Assembly (NCBI GenBank): GCA_010028775.1
Contig: RHAF01000008.1
Span: forward strand, 1 to 25,256
DNA: 25,256 nucleotides
Reading direction: 5' to 3'
From: Verrucomicrobiota bacterium
GTDB lineage: Bacteria; Verrucomicrobiota; Verrucomicrobiia; Methylacidiphilales; Verrucolacustridaceae
Within the stretch, counting starts at the first letter, position 1; each line of letters starts with the position of its first letter. This document shows positions 15,394 through 23,529 of this stretch, in pieces. The translations under genes were made by a program, and so were the position numbers. The notes under the pieces are model-generated. The model worked only from the letters and a program-made list of their open reading frames with translations. It did not search any database and was not told the origin of the DNA.

Positions 15394-16082
15394 ACCGCGA
15401 CGCGGGGGCCATTCTCCTGGCCGCCGGGCAGGGCCGGAGGTTGGGCCACGATAAATCGATCACCGAAATAGCGGGGAGACCGGTGTTTGCGCATCCCATG
15501 GAGGCACTTCTTGCCTCTCCCGAGATCGCCCTCGTGGTTTTGACGGTGAGGAGGGATGTGAAAGAGGAGGCACGAGGGTGGGTGGATGTGAACTTCGCCA
15601 AGGATAAACACCGCGTGAAAGTCATCGAGGGCGGCAAGGAAAGGCAGGATTCGGTTTGGCAGGGGTTGGAGGCCCTTGGGGAGTGGATGGAGTGGGCGGT
15701 GGTTCATGATGCGGCTAGAGTTCTGACCACCCGTGGGCTGACCGAAAAGGTTCTGGCAGAGGCCCGGCTCCATGGAGCCGCCGCAGCGGCGAGCAAAATG
15801 TCCGACACCGTTCGGGCGACGGACGCCTGCGGACGCATTCTCCGTTTGGTGGACCGGGAGGGGTTGTGGAGAATGGAGACGCCGCAAGTGGTTCGCAGTT
15901 CGGTTTTGCGGAGGGGGCTGGAGTTGGCCAAAAAGAACCAGACTTTGGTGACGGACTGTCTGGCCGCCGCCGAGTTGGCGGGGGTCAAAGGGGTGCTGGT
16001 GGAGTCCGGCGAGCCCAACCTCAAGATCACGGTTCCCGGCGATTGGATGCTTTCCGAGGCTTGGCTCCGGATGCGGAAATAG
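15390..16082 (+). CDS. ispD: 2-C-methyl-D-erythritol 4-phosphate cytidylyltransferase
   Basis: Third step of the non-mevalonate (MEP) isoprenoid pathway: joins CTP and methylerythritol phosphate. The 230-residue protein shows the IspD pattern throughout: the nucleotide loop ILLAAGQGRRLG (8-19) with Lys22, GGKERQDSVWQGL (81-93), VVHDAAR (104-110), a METPQ block, TDCLAAAELAG, and the final SGEPNLKITVPGDW. The GTG start at 15390 overlaps the MlaD stop (GTGA), so translation is probably coupled to the lipid-transport cassette. No ispF follows; a tRNA gene on the other strand begins 4 bases after the stop. Complete and unremarkable. Confidence 0.94.
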   Translation: MNRDAGAILLAAGQGRRLGHDKSITEIAGRPVFAHPMEALLASPEIALVVLTVRRDVKEEARGWVDVNFAKDKHRVKVIEGGKERQDSVWQGLEALGEWMEWAVVHDAARVLTTRGLTEKVLAEARLHGAAAAASKMSDTVRATDACGRILRLVDREGLWRMETPQVVRSSVLRRGLELAKKNQTLVTDCLAAAELAGVKGVLVESGEPNLKITVPGDWMLSEAWLRMRK

Positions 16083-16086
16083 AAAT

Positions 16087-16159
16087 TAGCGCTGACGGGA
16101 TTCGAACCCGTGTATGGTCCTTGAAAGGGACCTGTCCTAGGCCTCTAGACGACAGCGCC
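16087..16159 (-). tRNA. tRNA-Glu (anticodon UUC)
   Basis: On the minus strand a 73-base cloverleaf can be drawn. The acceptor stem GGCGCTG pairs with CAGCGCT, with one G:U pair at position 1. The D-arm is of the TCGTCTAGAGGCCTAGGACA type usual for tRNA-Glu, the anticodon stem GGTCC/GGACC encloses the loop CTTTCAA with TTC in the anticodon place, and the T-arm is ACGGGTTCGAATCCCGT. The discriminator base is A and the 3' CCA is not encoded. It reads GAA/GAG codons. It sits 4 bases past the ispD stop, on the opposite strand, with an AT-rich region upstream as the likely promoter. Confidence 0.95.
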
Positions 16160-16215
16160 AAAGAAGGAAAGAAGGTAGCCCACCCAAGGTATTGGCCAAG
16201 GCAAAGGTTCGGCGT

Positions 16216-16270
16216 TTTCATTATATATATCTATATATCATGATAAGCTGATATAAAATTCGACAAAATC
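16216..16270. promoter_or_regulatory. AT-rich intergenic segment, likely divergent promoter region of tRNA-Glu and metH
   Basis: A marked run of alternating A and T. On the minus strand TATAAT occurs at 16225-16220, a full-consensus -10 box for the tRNA about 60 bases away, though no good -35 box is at the right distance. On the plus strand a hairpin ATATCA-8-TGATAT (16236-16255 region) precedes metH. Because metH genes are often riboswitch-controlled, I looked for cobalamin or SAM riboswitch landmarks and found none. Confidence 0.4.
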
Positions 16271-16294
16271 GGTCCCTCTGGGTAAGGTGCGCCC

Positions 16295-19200
16295 ATGGAT
16301 GTGAAGGAAAGGGTACTTAGTCGCCGGCGCCAGCTGGAAAAAGCCTTGGTCGCCCGGATTGTGCTGATGGACGGCGCGATGGGCACGATGGTGCAGCGTC
16401 ATAAGTTGACGGAAAAGGATTTTCGCGGAGACCGCTTTGCCTCCCATCCGAAGGACCTCAAAGGAAACAACGACCTTCTTTCCATCACCCGACCGGATGT
16501 CATCGGCACGATCCACCGGCAGTATCTGGAAGCCGGCGCCGAAATCCTTGAGACCAACACCTTCAATGCGACCTCGATCTCCCAAGCCGATTACGGACTG
16601 GAGAGTGCGGTACGGGAGATCAATCTGGCCTCGGCGGCTTTGGCCCGAAAGGTGACAGATGAGTTCCTCAAAGCGAATCCCGGGAAAGAGGCCTGGGTGG
16701 CGGGCGCGGTGGGCCCGACCAACCGGACCGCCTCGATGTCTCCCGATGTGAATCGTCCGGAATATCGGGCGGTGACTTTTCATCAGCTTACGGAAGCGTA
16801 TGAGGAACAGGTTCGGGCCCTGATCGAGGGTGGGGTGGATCTTCTTTTGCCGGAGACGACTTTTGACACGCTGAACCTGAAGGCGGCGCTTTGGGCGATG
16901 GAAAATATATTCGACGAGCTGGGTTTCCGACTTCCCGTGATGATTTCCGTCACGATCACCGATGCCTCCGGTCGGACCCTCTCCGGGCAAACCACCGAGG
17001 CCTTCTGGCACTCGATCCGCCATGCCAAGCCTCTCAGTGTGGGGATCAACTGCGCCCTAGGGCCGAAAGAGATGCGGCCCTACATGGCGGCCCTTTCAAA
17101 AGTGGCGGACTGCTTTGTCAGTTGTTATCCCAACGCGGGATTGCCCAATGCATTCGGCGGATACGACGAGACTCCCGAGCAGATGGCTGAAGTACTGGGG
17201 GAGTTCGCCCAAGCGGGCTTCCTCAACGTGGTGGGGGGATGTTGCGGAACCACTCCCGATCATATCGCCGCTATCGGCAAGGCGGTGGCGGGCCGGCCTC
17301 CCAGAGTGGCTCGTCCGCCGACCCCAACGACAACTCTGTCCGGTCTAGAGCCATACACTCTCGGGACGGGGGGATCCTTCACCTCGATCGGGGAGCGGAC
17401 CAACGTGACCGGCTCCCCGAAGTTTGCCGCCTTGATCAAGGACGGCAAATTCGACGAGGCGGTGGCGGTGGCTCGGCAACAGGTCGAGGCGGGGGCCAAT
17501 ATGATCGACATCAATTTCGACGAGGCCCTGTTGGATGGGGAGGCCAGCATGACCCGCTTCCTCAACCTGGTGGCCAGCGAGCCGGAGATTTCGCGCGTAC
17601 CCTTGGTGTTGGATAGTTCGAAGTGGTCCGTTCTGGAGGCGGGGTTGCAATGCGTCCAAGGCAAGCCGGTGGTTAACTCCATTAGCCTCAAGGAGGGGGA
17701 AAAGGTGTTTTTGGAACAGGCCCGCAAAGCCCGGCGCTATGGAGCGGCGGTGATTGTCATGGCCTTCGACGAGGCAGGGCAGGCGGCGGACAAGGAACGG
17801 AAGGTGGAAATCTGCCGAAGAGCCTACGGTCTTCTGACTGAGAAGGCGGGGTTTTCACCGGAGGACATCATCTTCGACGTCAACGTGCTGACGGTGGCAA
17901 CGGGGATCGAGGAACACAACAACTACGCCGTGGAGTTCATCGAGGCGGTCCGAGAGATCAAAAAGACCCTCCCGGGATGCAAGACCAGCGGGGGGGTAAG
18001 CAACATCTCCTTCTCTTTCCGGGGAAACAACCCTGTGAGGGAGGCGATGCACTCCTGCTTTCTTTACCATGCGATCCAGGCCGGTTTGGACATGGCGATC
18101 GTCAATGCCGGTCAGTTGGCGGTGTATGAGGAGATCCCGGGCGAGCTGAAGGAGAGGGTGGAGGACGTCCTGCTGAACCGCCGATCCGATGCGACGGAGC
18201 GGATGTTGGAGTTTGCCGAGACGGTTAAAGCAGGGGGCAAGGCTGTAGCCAGGGATGAAGCCTGGAGAAAGGGTACGGTGGAGGAGCGGCTCCTGCATGC
18301 CTTACTCAAGGGAATCACGGACCACATCGACCAGGACACGGAGGAGGCCCGGGTGAAATATGGCCGTCCATTGGAGGTGATCGAGGGGCCTTTGATGGGC
18401 GGCATGCGCAAAGTGGGGGATCTTTTTGGAGAGGGAAAAATGTTTTTACCCCAAGTGGTGAAAAGTGCCCGGGTGATGAAAAAAGCGGTGGCTTATTTGA
18501 CTCCCTTTATGGAGAAGGAAAAGGCGGCCGCGGGGAAAAGCACACAGGCCGGCAGGATCCTGATGGCCACGGTCAAGGGGGACGTGCACGATATCGGGAA
18601 AAATATCGTGGGGGTGGTTTTGGCGTGCAACGGGTACGAGGTGATCGATCTTGGAGTCATGGTTCCCTGTGAAAAAATTCTCGCTGAGGCCAAGACTCAG
18701 GGGGTGGAGGTGATCGGATTGAGCGGTCTGATCACGCCCTCGCTCGATGAGATGGTGACGGTGGCCTCCGAAATGGAGAGGGAGGGAATGAACGTGCCCC
18801 TGCTCATCGGGGGTGCGACCACCAGTGCAGCCCATACCGCAGTGAGGATTGCGCCCGCTTACAGCGGGCCGGTGGTCCATGTGATTGACGCTTCCCGGGT
18901 GGTTGGGGTGGCTCAACAGCTTCTCTCACCCGAAAAAAGGACTGCCTACTTGGGGCAGGTGCGTAAGGAGCAGGAAAAACAACGGGTTGAATTTTCCACT
19001 CGGCAGTCCGGCCAAAAGCTTCTACCCATCGGGGAGGCGCGGAAGAATGCGGCCCGGTTCGACTGGTCGGAGAACCCCGCCCGCCCGGATTTTTTGGGAT
19101 TGAAGGTGTTTCCGGACTATCCCTTAATAGAGTTGGTCGATTTCATCGATTGGTCCCCGTTTTTTCATGCCTGGGAGTTGCGGGGGCGGTATCCGAAAAT

Positions 19201-19993
19201 ATTCGATGACCCCGTGGTGGGCTCGGAAGCACGGAAGCTTTTTGCCGACGCCCAAGCGTTGCTCCAGCAGATTCTCGCTGGGAGAAGGATCCAGGCGAGG
19301 GGGGTGATGGCCTTTTTCCCGGCCCAATCCGAAGGCGACGACATCCTGCTTTACGAAAATGAGGAGAGAAAAAAAATCAAGGCCAAGGTCCACGGCCTAC
19401 GCCAGCAGGCATACCGAACGGACGGGCAACCCAACCGTTGTCTGGCTGACTTCATTGCCCCGCTCAGTTCCGGCAGAAAAGATTACCTGGGTGCTTTTGC
19501 CGTAACGACAGGCCATGGGGTGGAAGAGTGGGCCAAGGACCTGGAAAAAAAGAATGACGACTATCAGGCCATTCTTCTGAAAGCCCTGGCCGACCGTTTG
19601 GCGGAGGCCTTTGCGGAAAAGATGCATCAGTTAGCCCGACAATCCTGGGGTTTTGGCAGGACGGAAAGATTGACGACGGAAGATCTGATTGCCGAGAAGT
19701 ACCGTGGGATTCGTCCTGCGGCGGGCTATCCGGCATGTCCGGATCACACCGAAAAGCGGGGGTTGATGGCTCTTTTGCAGGCGGAAGAGAAAACCGGAAT
19801 CCGTCTTACCGAAAACTGTGCGATGACGCCCGCCAGTTCGGTCAGTGGATTGTATTTTAGTCACCCTCAGGCACGGTATTTTGCTGTGGGATCCATTCAA
19901 AAGGATCAGGTGGAGGATTATGCAAAGAGAAAAGGCATGTCGGTAGAGGAGGTTGAAAAGTGGCTCCAGCCGAATTTGGGTTATGCGCTTTGA
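16295..19993 (+). CDS. metH: Cobalamin-dependent methionine synthase
   Basis: Transfers a methyl group from methyltetrahydrofolate to homocysteine via cobalamin. The 1232-residue protein has all four modules. The homocysteine domain (about 1-335) has zinc ligands Cys253 (GINCALG) and Cys316-Cys317 (GGCCGTTPDH). The folate domain (about 355-635) begins SFTSIGERTNVTGSPKF. The cap plus B12 domain (about 650-890) has the cobalt-ligand His765 in DVHDIGKN, followed by GATTSAAHTAV. The activation domain (about 910-1232) has RPAAGYPACPDHTEK and ends PNLGYAL. Zinc and cobalt ligands are offset by a constant six residues from E. coli MetH, so nothing is missing. The ATG at 16295 is preceded by TAAGGTG. 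No riboswitch was recognised in the 135-base leader. Confidence 0.97.
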   Translation: MDVKERVLSRRRQLEKALVARIVLMDGAMGTMVQRHKLTEKDFRGDRFASHPKDLKGNNDLLSITRPDVIGTIHRQYLEAGAEILETNTFNATSISQADYGLESAVREINLASAALARKVTDEFLKANPGKEAWVAGAVGPTNRTASMSPDVNRPEYRAVTFHQLTEAYEEQVRALIEGGVDLLLPETTFDTLNLKAALWAMENIFDELGFRLPVMISVTITDASGRTLSGQTTEAFWHSIRHAKPLSVGINCALGPKEMRPYMAALSKVADCFVSCYPNAGLPNAFGGYDETPEQMAEVLGEFAQAGFLNVVGGCCGTTPDHIAAIGKAVAGRPPRVARPPTPTTTLSGLEPYTLGTGGSFTSIGERTNVTGSPKFAALIKDGKFDEAVAVARQQVEAGANMIDINFDEALLDGEASMTRFLNLVASEPEISRVPLVLDSSKWSVLEAGLQCVQGKPVVNSISLKEGEKVFLEQARKARRYGAAVIVMAFDEAGQAADKERKVEICRRAYGLLTEKAGFSPEDIIFDVNVLTVATGIEEHNNYAVEFIEAVREIKKTLPGCKTSGGVSNISFSFRGNNPVREAMHSCFLYHAIQAGLDMAIVNAGQLAVYEEIPGELKERVEDVLLNRRSDATERMLEFAETVKAGGKAVARDEAWRKGTVEERLLHALLKGITDHIDQDTEEARVKYGRPLEVIEGPLMGGMRKVGDLFGEGKMFLPQVVKSARVMKKAVAYLTPFMEKEKAAAGKSTQAGRILMATVKGDVHDIGKNIVGVVLACNGYEVIDLGVMVPCEKILAEAKTQGVEVIGLSGLITPSLDEMVTVASEMEREGMNVPLLIGGATTSAAHTAVRIAPAYSGPVVHVIDASRVVGVAQQLLSPEKRTAYLGQVRKEQEKQRVEFSTRQSGQKLLPIGEARKNAARFDWSENPARPDFLGLKVFPDYPLIELVDFIDWSPFFHAWELRGRYPKIFDDPVVGSEARKLFADAQALLQQILAGRRIQARGVMAFFPAQSEGDDILLYENEERKKIKAKVHGLRQQAYRTDGQPNRCLADFIAPLSSGRKDYLGAFAVTTGHGVEEWAKDLEKKNDDYQAILLKALADRLAEAFAEKMHQLARQSWGFGRTERLTTEDLIAEKYRGIRPAAGYPACPDHTEKRGLMALLQAEEKTGIRLTENCAMTPASSVSGLYFSHPQARYFAVGSIQKDQVEDYAKRKGMSVEEVEKWLQPNLGYAL

Positions 19994-20053
19994 CAGGACT
20001 TATTTTGCTCTCTTTCGTATTCCATTGACCGATAAGTGGGGCGGTTTAAATTC

Positions 20054-20761
20054 ATGTTCATGACTCTTCGCGTTTTACAAATATTGTTGGTCGCCATCGG
20101 GCTGCTTGTCCCGAAGGGGATGGCTCAGGAGAAAAAAGAAAAAGAAAATTTCATTTTTGGCAAAATGCAGGACCTTGACATCTCTTTGACTGCCGTGCCG
20201 GACTCCGTCGGATCAGGGGGGAAACCGACCGTGATGTTGGCGGACAGCAAGGCATCGCAGGATGCACGCTGGTTGCGCATTGACGTCCCCTTTCAAACTA
20301 AAAAGAAAATCACCCCAGAGTTGAAGTTTAAGTTCTACCTGGAGGGATACGAGGTCATAGAGTCCGAGGATGGTGGAAAAGGCTCGGAAAAACTTGTAAT
20401 TCTCACCGGGGAGGCGATCTACCGGGATATCCCTAAAGGCGAAAAACATTTCGCGGGAATATTCCTTCCGCCCGCATCCATGGGGCGTTTTAGTGGAACC
20501 AAAGCCAACGGAGAAATGGATTGGAGTGAAAAAAAACTCAATCTTCGCGTCGAGGTAACGGAGGGTGGAGTTCCCTGCGAAAGCGTTTTTGATTTAATGG
20601 CGGAGAGGGAAAAGGGGCCCAGCGGTCGTGGGGGAAAGAAGGACCCTGATTGGTTCAAGGGGGCCGATGCTCAAGAAGTTTCGGGGGTGCTCCTGCCCGT
20701 TCAAGACACCCCTTTTTGGCCCAAAGATTTCAAACGGTATCCGCAGCCCAAGAAAACCTGA
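20054..20761 (+). CDS. Exported Amuc_1102-like protein of the pilus-like operon
   Basis: A small secreted protein of about 236 residues, first gene of the pilus-like operon. The ATG at 20054 has GGGGCGG at a suitable distance; a GTG at 20036 in the same frame would include that site and is less likely. It begins with a signal peptide (TLRVLQILLVAIGLLVPKGMAQ) with cleavage likely after GMA. The mature part is mainly beta-strand in pattern (WLRIDVPFQ, KFKFYLEGYEV, KLVILTGEAIYRD, HFAGIFLPP, LNLRVEVTEG) and ends with VQDTPFWPKDFKRYP. In Akkermansia the gene next to the PilM-like gene (Amuc_1102) encodes a small exported protein with an immunoglobulin-like fold; the assignment here rests on position, size and beta-rich character, not on a similarity search. 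Its role in the system is unknown. Confidence 0.7.
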   Translation: MFMTLRVLQILLVAIGLLVPKGMAQEKKEKENFIFGKMQDLDISLTAVPDSVGSGGKPTVMLADSKASQDARWLRIDVPFQTKKKITPELKFKFYLEGYEVIESEDGGKGSEKLVILTGEAIYRDIPKGEKHFAGIFLPPASMGRFSGTKANGEMDWSEKKLNLRVEVTEGGVPCESVFDLMAEREKGPSGRGGKKDPDWFKGADAQEVSGVLLPVQDTPFWPKDFKRYPQPKKT

Positions 20762-20782
20762 TTCGATAATAATTCCGGACCG

Positions 20783-22519
20783 ATGGCATCATTTCCCCGC
20801 CGGGTTATCCTTGATATCGGAGCAAGCGTTATCCGGATCGGGGAGGTTCTATCTGACCGAAAGGGAGGTATCATTCTAAGACAATTAAAAAGCCTGGAAC
20901 TGGGAATTGACCCGACCAAGCCCACAGAAATCTTTCCCGCCGTTTTGCAACATCTAGACGCCTTGTTTAAATCCTCCGGCATCAAACCGGGTTTGGCCAC
21001 CCTTTGTTTGGGAGGACCCTCTGTTTTTTCACGTGTGATCAAAGTTCCTCAGACGGATCCCACTCAGGTCAAGCAAATGGTGGGTTACGAGGCACAGCAA
21101 GCCATTCCGGCAATTGAGGAGGCTTGTTGGGACTTTCAGCTTTTTCCGGCGGGGAGCGGCAACGAGTTGGAGGCCATGATTCTGGCTATCAAGAAAGATT
21201 CAGTGGAGGAGATGATGGTCGCCGCCACCAAAGCCGGACTTTTGGTGGACTGTGTTGAGTTGGCGCCCGCTGCGATCATCAATGCCTTTCGTTATAATTA
21301 TCCGGAAAATCAGGCTTCCACATTGATTTTGGAGATAGGAGCTCGCGCCACCAATATTGTTCTGGTCGAGGGAAGCAAAATTTTCTGCCGCATTGTCCCT
21401 TTGGGTGGGGCCACCGTGACGCAATCGATTGCCACCGACCTGCAGGAGTCATTCGTTGGCGCGGAGACGCTCAAGAAGGCTAAGGGTTTTGTGCATCCTG
21501 GCGGTTCTTATGAAGATCCTCCCGATGAAAACGCCGGGCGCATTTGCAAGCTGGCGAGAGGCGTGATTACAAGGCTTCACAATGAAGTGGAACGTTCGAT
21601 CACCTTTTTTCGCAGTCAACAGGGCGGAAGTCGACCCACTCAACTTCTTTTGGCAGGGGGGGGCGCCGAGTTGGTTTTGATGGATTTTTTCTTCAGGGAG
21701 AAACTTAAAATACCCGTCTCCTATTTCCAGTCATTTCGAAGAATGAGCGTGGAAGGTTTGGCCAAGGGGGAGATTCAAAAAAACGCACCTTCTTGGACCT
21801 GTTTTGTTGGGACGGCCCTGCGCTCATTGCCTGATACACCCTGCCGTTTCAGTGTCATGGACCAACTGAAGAACCAAAGTGCAGCAAAGGCGAAAGACAG
21901 ACCGGCGATGCTGACGGTCTATCTGGCAGCGGCCGTGCTTCTTTCCCTTCCAGGGGTGCATGGATTTTGGCAGGCTTCAAAAACTGATTCTGTTATCACC
22001 AGCCAAAATGAGGAGGTCGAGCAGGCTGAGTCCTTGGCACTGCAGATGCAGTCGGAACAAAAAAAGGTGGCGGAGCAAATCGTTGAACTTAGCGCGGCAC
22101 AAGAACTGGAGGAAGAGCGGTTGCGCTGGCCGAAGCTTTTGGATGAACTAGCAAAAAAAAGCAAGCCTGGGATGTGGATCACAAAACTCTCGACCTTTTC
22201 CGGTTCGGTGGAATCAACGGATTCCGCATCCAAACGAAAAGGTGGTGTCAGCGAGCTTAGTACACCTGCGAAAATCGAGATCTCAGGACTTTTCGAGACA
22301 AAATCCGAAGAGGCTGACGCCCAGGTGATCGATCATTTTGTCAAATCCCTTCAAGAGGGCGGCCTCCTGCGGAAAATTGAGACGATCGAGCGGGAAACTC
22401 CCGAGCGCTCTGCCGACGGCATTGCGGAACAGGTTGCTTTAAGATTCACCTTGCGCGCCGAATGGGTTTCGGAGCCAACCGTGAGCTCTAAGTCCGGCCC
22501 AGGGTCCAAGCCAAAATGA
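20783..22519 (+). CDS. PilM-like protein with C-terminal PilN-like region (Amuc_1101-like)
   Basis: Probable inner-membrane platform protein of a type IV pilus-like machine, 578 residues. Residues 1-350 follow the actin-like PilM plan: ILDIGASVIRIG (9-20), VIKVPQTDPTQVKQMVGYEAQQAIP (85-109), a second nucleotide segment LILEIGARATNIVLV (181-195) and LLLAGGGAEL (288-297). Then comes a hydrophobic segment at about 376-394, a long charged coiled-coil stretch (about 403-447), and a domain at about 448-562 with strands such as AKIEISGLFE and VALRFTLRAEW, resembling the PilN C-terminal domain. In the usual pilus, PilM is cytoplasmic and binds a short PilN tail; here both seem to be one chain. It begins 21 bases after the preceding gene and overlaps the next by ATGA. 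Confidence 0.85.
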   Translation: MASFPRRVILDIGASVIRIGEVLSDRKGGIILRQLKSLELGIDPTKPTEIFPAVLQHLDALFKSSGIKPGLATLCLGGPSVFSRVIKVPQTDPTQVKQMVGYEAQQAIPAIEEACWDFQLFPAGSGNELEAMILAIKKDSVEEMMVAATKAGLLVDCVELAPAAIINAFRYNYPENQASTLILEIGARATNIVLVEGSKIFCRIVPLGGATVTQSIATDLQESFVGAETLKKAKGFVHPGGSYEDPPDENAGRICKLARGVITRLHNEVERSITFFRSQQGGSRPTQLLLAGGGAELVLMDFFFREKLKIPVSYFQSFRRMSVEGLAKGEIQKNAPSWTCFVGTALRSLPDTPCRFSVMDQLKNQSAAKAKDRPAMLTVYLAAAVLLSLPGVHGFWQASKTDSVITSQNEEVEQAESLALQMQSEQKKVAEQIVELSAAQELEEERLRWPKLLDELAKKSKPGMWITKLSTFSGSVESTDSASKRKGGVSELSTPAKIEISGLFETKSEEADAQVIDHFVKSLQEGGLLRKIETIERETPERSADGIAEQVALRFTLRAEWVSEPTVSSKSGPGSKPK

Positions 22520-23529
22520 AGCCGGTCATCACAACCCGTGAGATCAGGCTGATTGGGGTCGGCGCGGGGCTTCTCCTGTTCGTTTCAGCCGTGAATTGGT
22601 GGGGAATCAGTCATTTTAATGATATTTCCGACAAGGCGCAGCAACTTACGGAGCGCAAAGGTAAGACCGGGGTGGCGGAATTATTAAGCCGCACCGGCGG
22701 CGTTGCGGAGGGTAAAAAAGACCTCAAGCAAGTTGAGGAGCTATCAGCTCTTGTCTCCAAAAGAGCAGATACCATTTTGGGGCCATGGCAAAAAGCCAGC
22801 ATTGAGGCCGCCGGCCTCGGCAAGGACTGGGCCAACGATCCGAACAAGTGGAAGGATCTTTTGGTCAAATACACCGATGAAGTATTGAAGAAGTCAGGCA
22901 AGGGAGGGGATAAAAAACGCGTCATCTTGCCCTCGGGTTTTTATCTCGGGCTCGAAGATTACAAGCAAAGGAGCCCAAGGGAGGAGCAAGTGCCAAGCTT
23001 GGCGGTTCAGCTATCGGTCAGCAAAAAATTGGTCGAACTCCTTTTTCAGGCAAAGGAGGATTCCCGTGAAGGCTATCCGACAAGTTGCACTCTCCTGAGT
23101 CTGAAGGGGCCGTCCGCCGAAACCGGGGAGGGTGAGGGAGATTTAAAAACAAAGGAAAAAACAACAAACAAAAAAAATTCTTCCAGAGGCCGTTATGTCC
23201 TCGAATTCGAAAGCTCGCCGGAAGTCTTTTATAACTTTGTTCATGCTGTCACCAGAGATGATTATTTCCTTGTGCCCGTGAGCATGGTTGTTGAAAACGA
23301 AAAACTGAGTTTTCCGAAGAGAAGTGAGTTGGCGAGCCAGTTTGCCTCATCCGCGACCAACAGTACTCCATCGCCTGAAATTGAGAAAGGGGGTCGCTTG
23401 TCCGCCAATCCACCTTTGTTGCTTGTGCTGGCAGGAAAAGAGAGGGTTCGGGTTCAGATGATTCTGGACTATATCCAATGGAAATCCTCTTCGCTTGAAA
23501 AACCTGTCAAGAAGGATGGGAAGCCATGA
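22516..23529 (+). CDS. Amuc_1100-like (PilO-like) pilus-system membrane protein
   Basis: A 337-residue single-pass membrane protein: an N-terminal anchor (residues about 11-31, IGVGAGLLLFVSAVNWW), a helical, Lys/Glu-rich stretch to about 130, then an alpha/beta region. Recognisable blocks include FYLGLEDYKQRSPREE, YVLEFESSPEVFYNFVHAV followed by DDYFLVPVSMVVEN, and the closing GKERVRVQMILDYIQW. This is the PilO pattern of anchor, coiled coil and ferredoxin-like domains. In Akkermansia, Amuc_1100 holds this gene position; that protein is known for its PilO-like fold and host TLR2 effects, and such an effect is not implied here. A Lys/Thr/Asn-rich linker (around 215) is encoded by an A-rich run. 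The gene overlaps its neighbours by four bases each side. Confidence 0.82.
   Translation: MKPVITTREIRLIGVGAGLLLFVSAVNWWGISHFNDISDKAQQLTERKGKTGVAELLSRTGGVAEGKKDLKQVEELSALVSKRADTILGPWQKASIEAAGLGKDWANDPNKWKDLLVKYTDEVLKKSGKGGDKKRVILPSGFYLGLEDYKQRSPREEQVPSLAVQLSVSKKLVELLFQAKEDSREGYPTSCTLLSLKGPSAETGEGEGDLKTKEKTTNKKNSSRGRYVLEFESSPEVFYNFVHAVTRDDYFLVPVSMVVENEKLSFPKRSELASQFASSATNSTPSPEIEKGGRLSANPPLLLVLAGKERVRVQMILDYIQWKSSSLEKPVKKDGKP

Noticed and set aside
16160..16294. Cobalamin or SAM riboswitch before metH
   Set aside because: The leader is too short for a full cobalamin riboswitch and lacks the expected conserved boxes; no SAM element could be drawn.
19989..20021. TTGACA at the end of metH as -35 box of the pilus-like operon
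   Set aside because: No -10 box at 16-18 bases; the nearest TATTCC-like sequence is over 20 bases away. The match may be chance.
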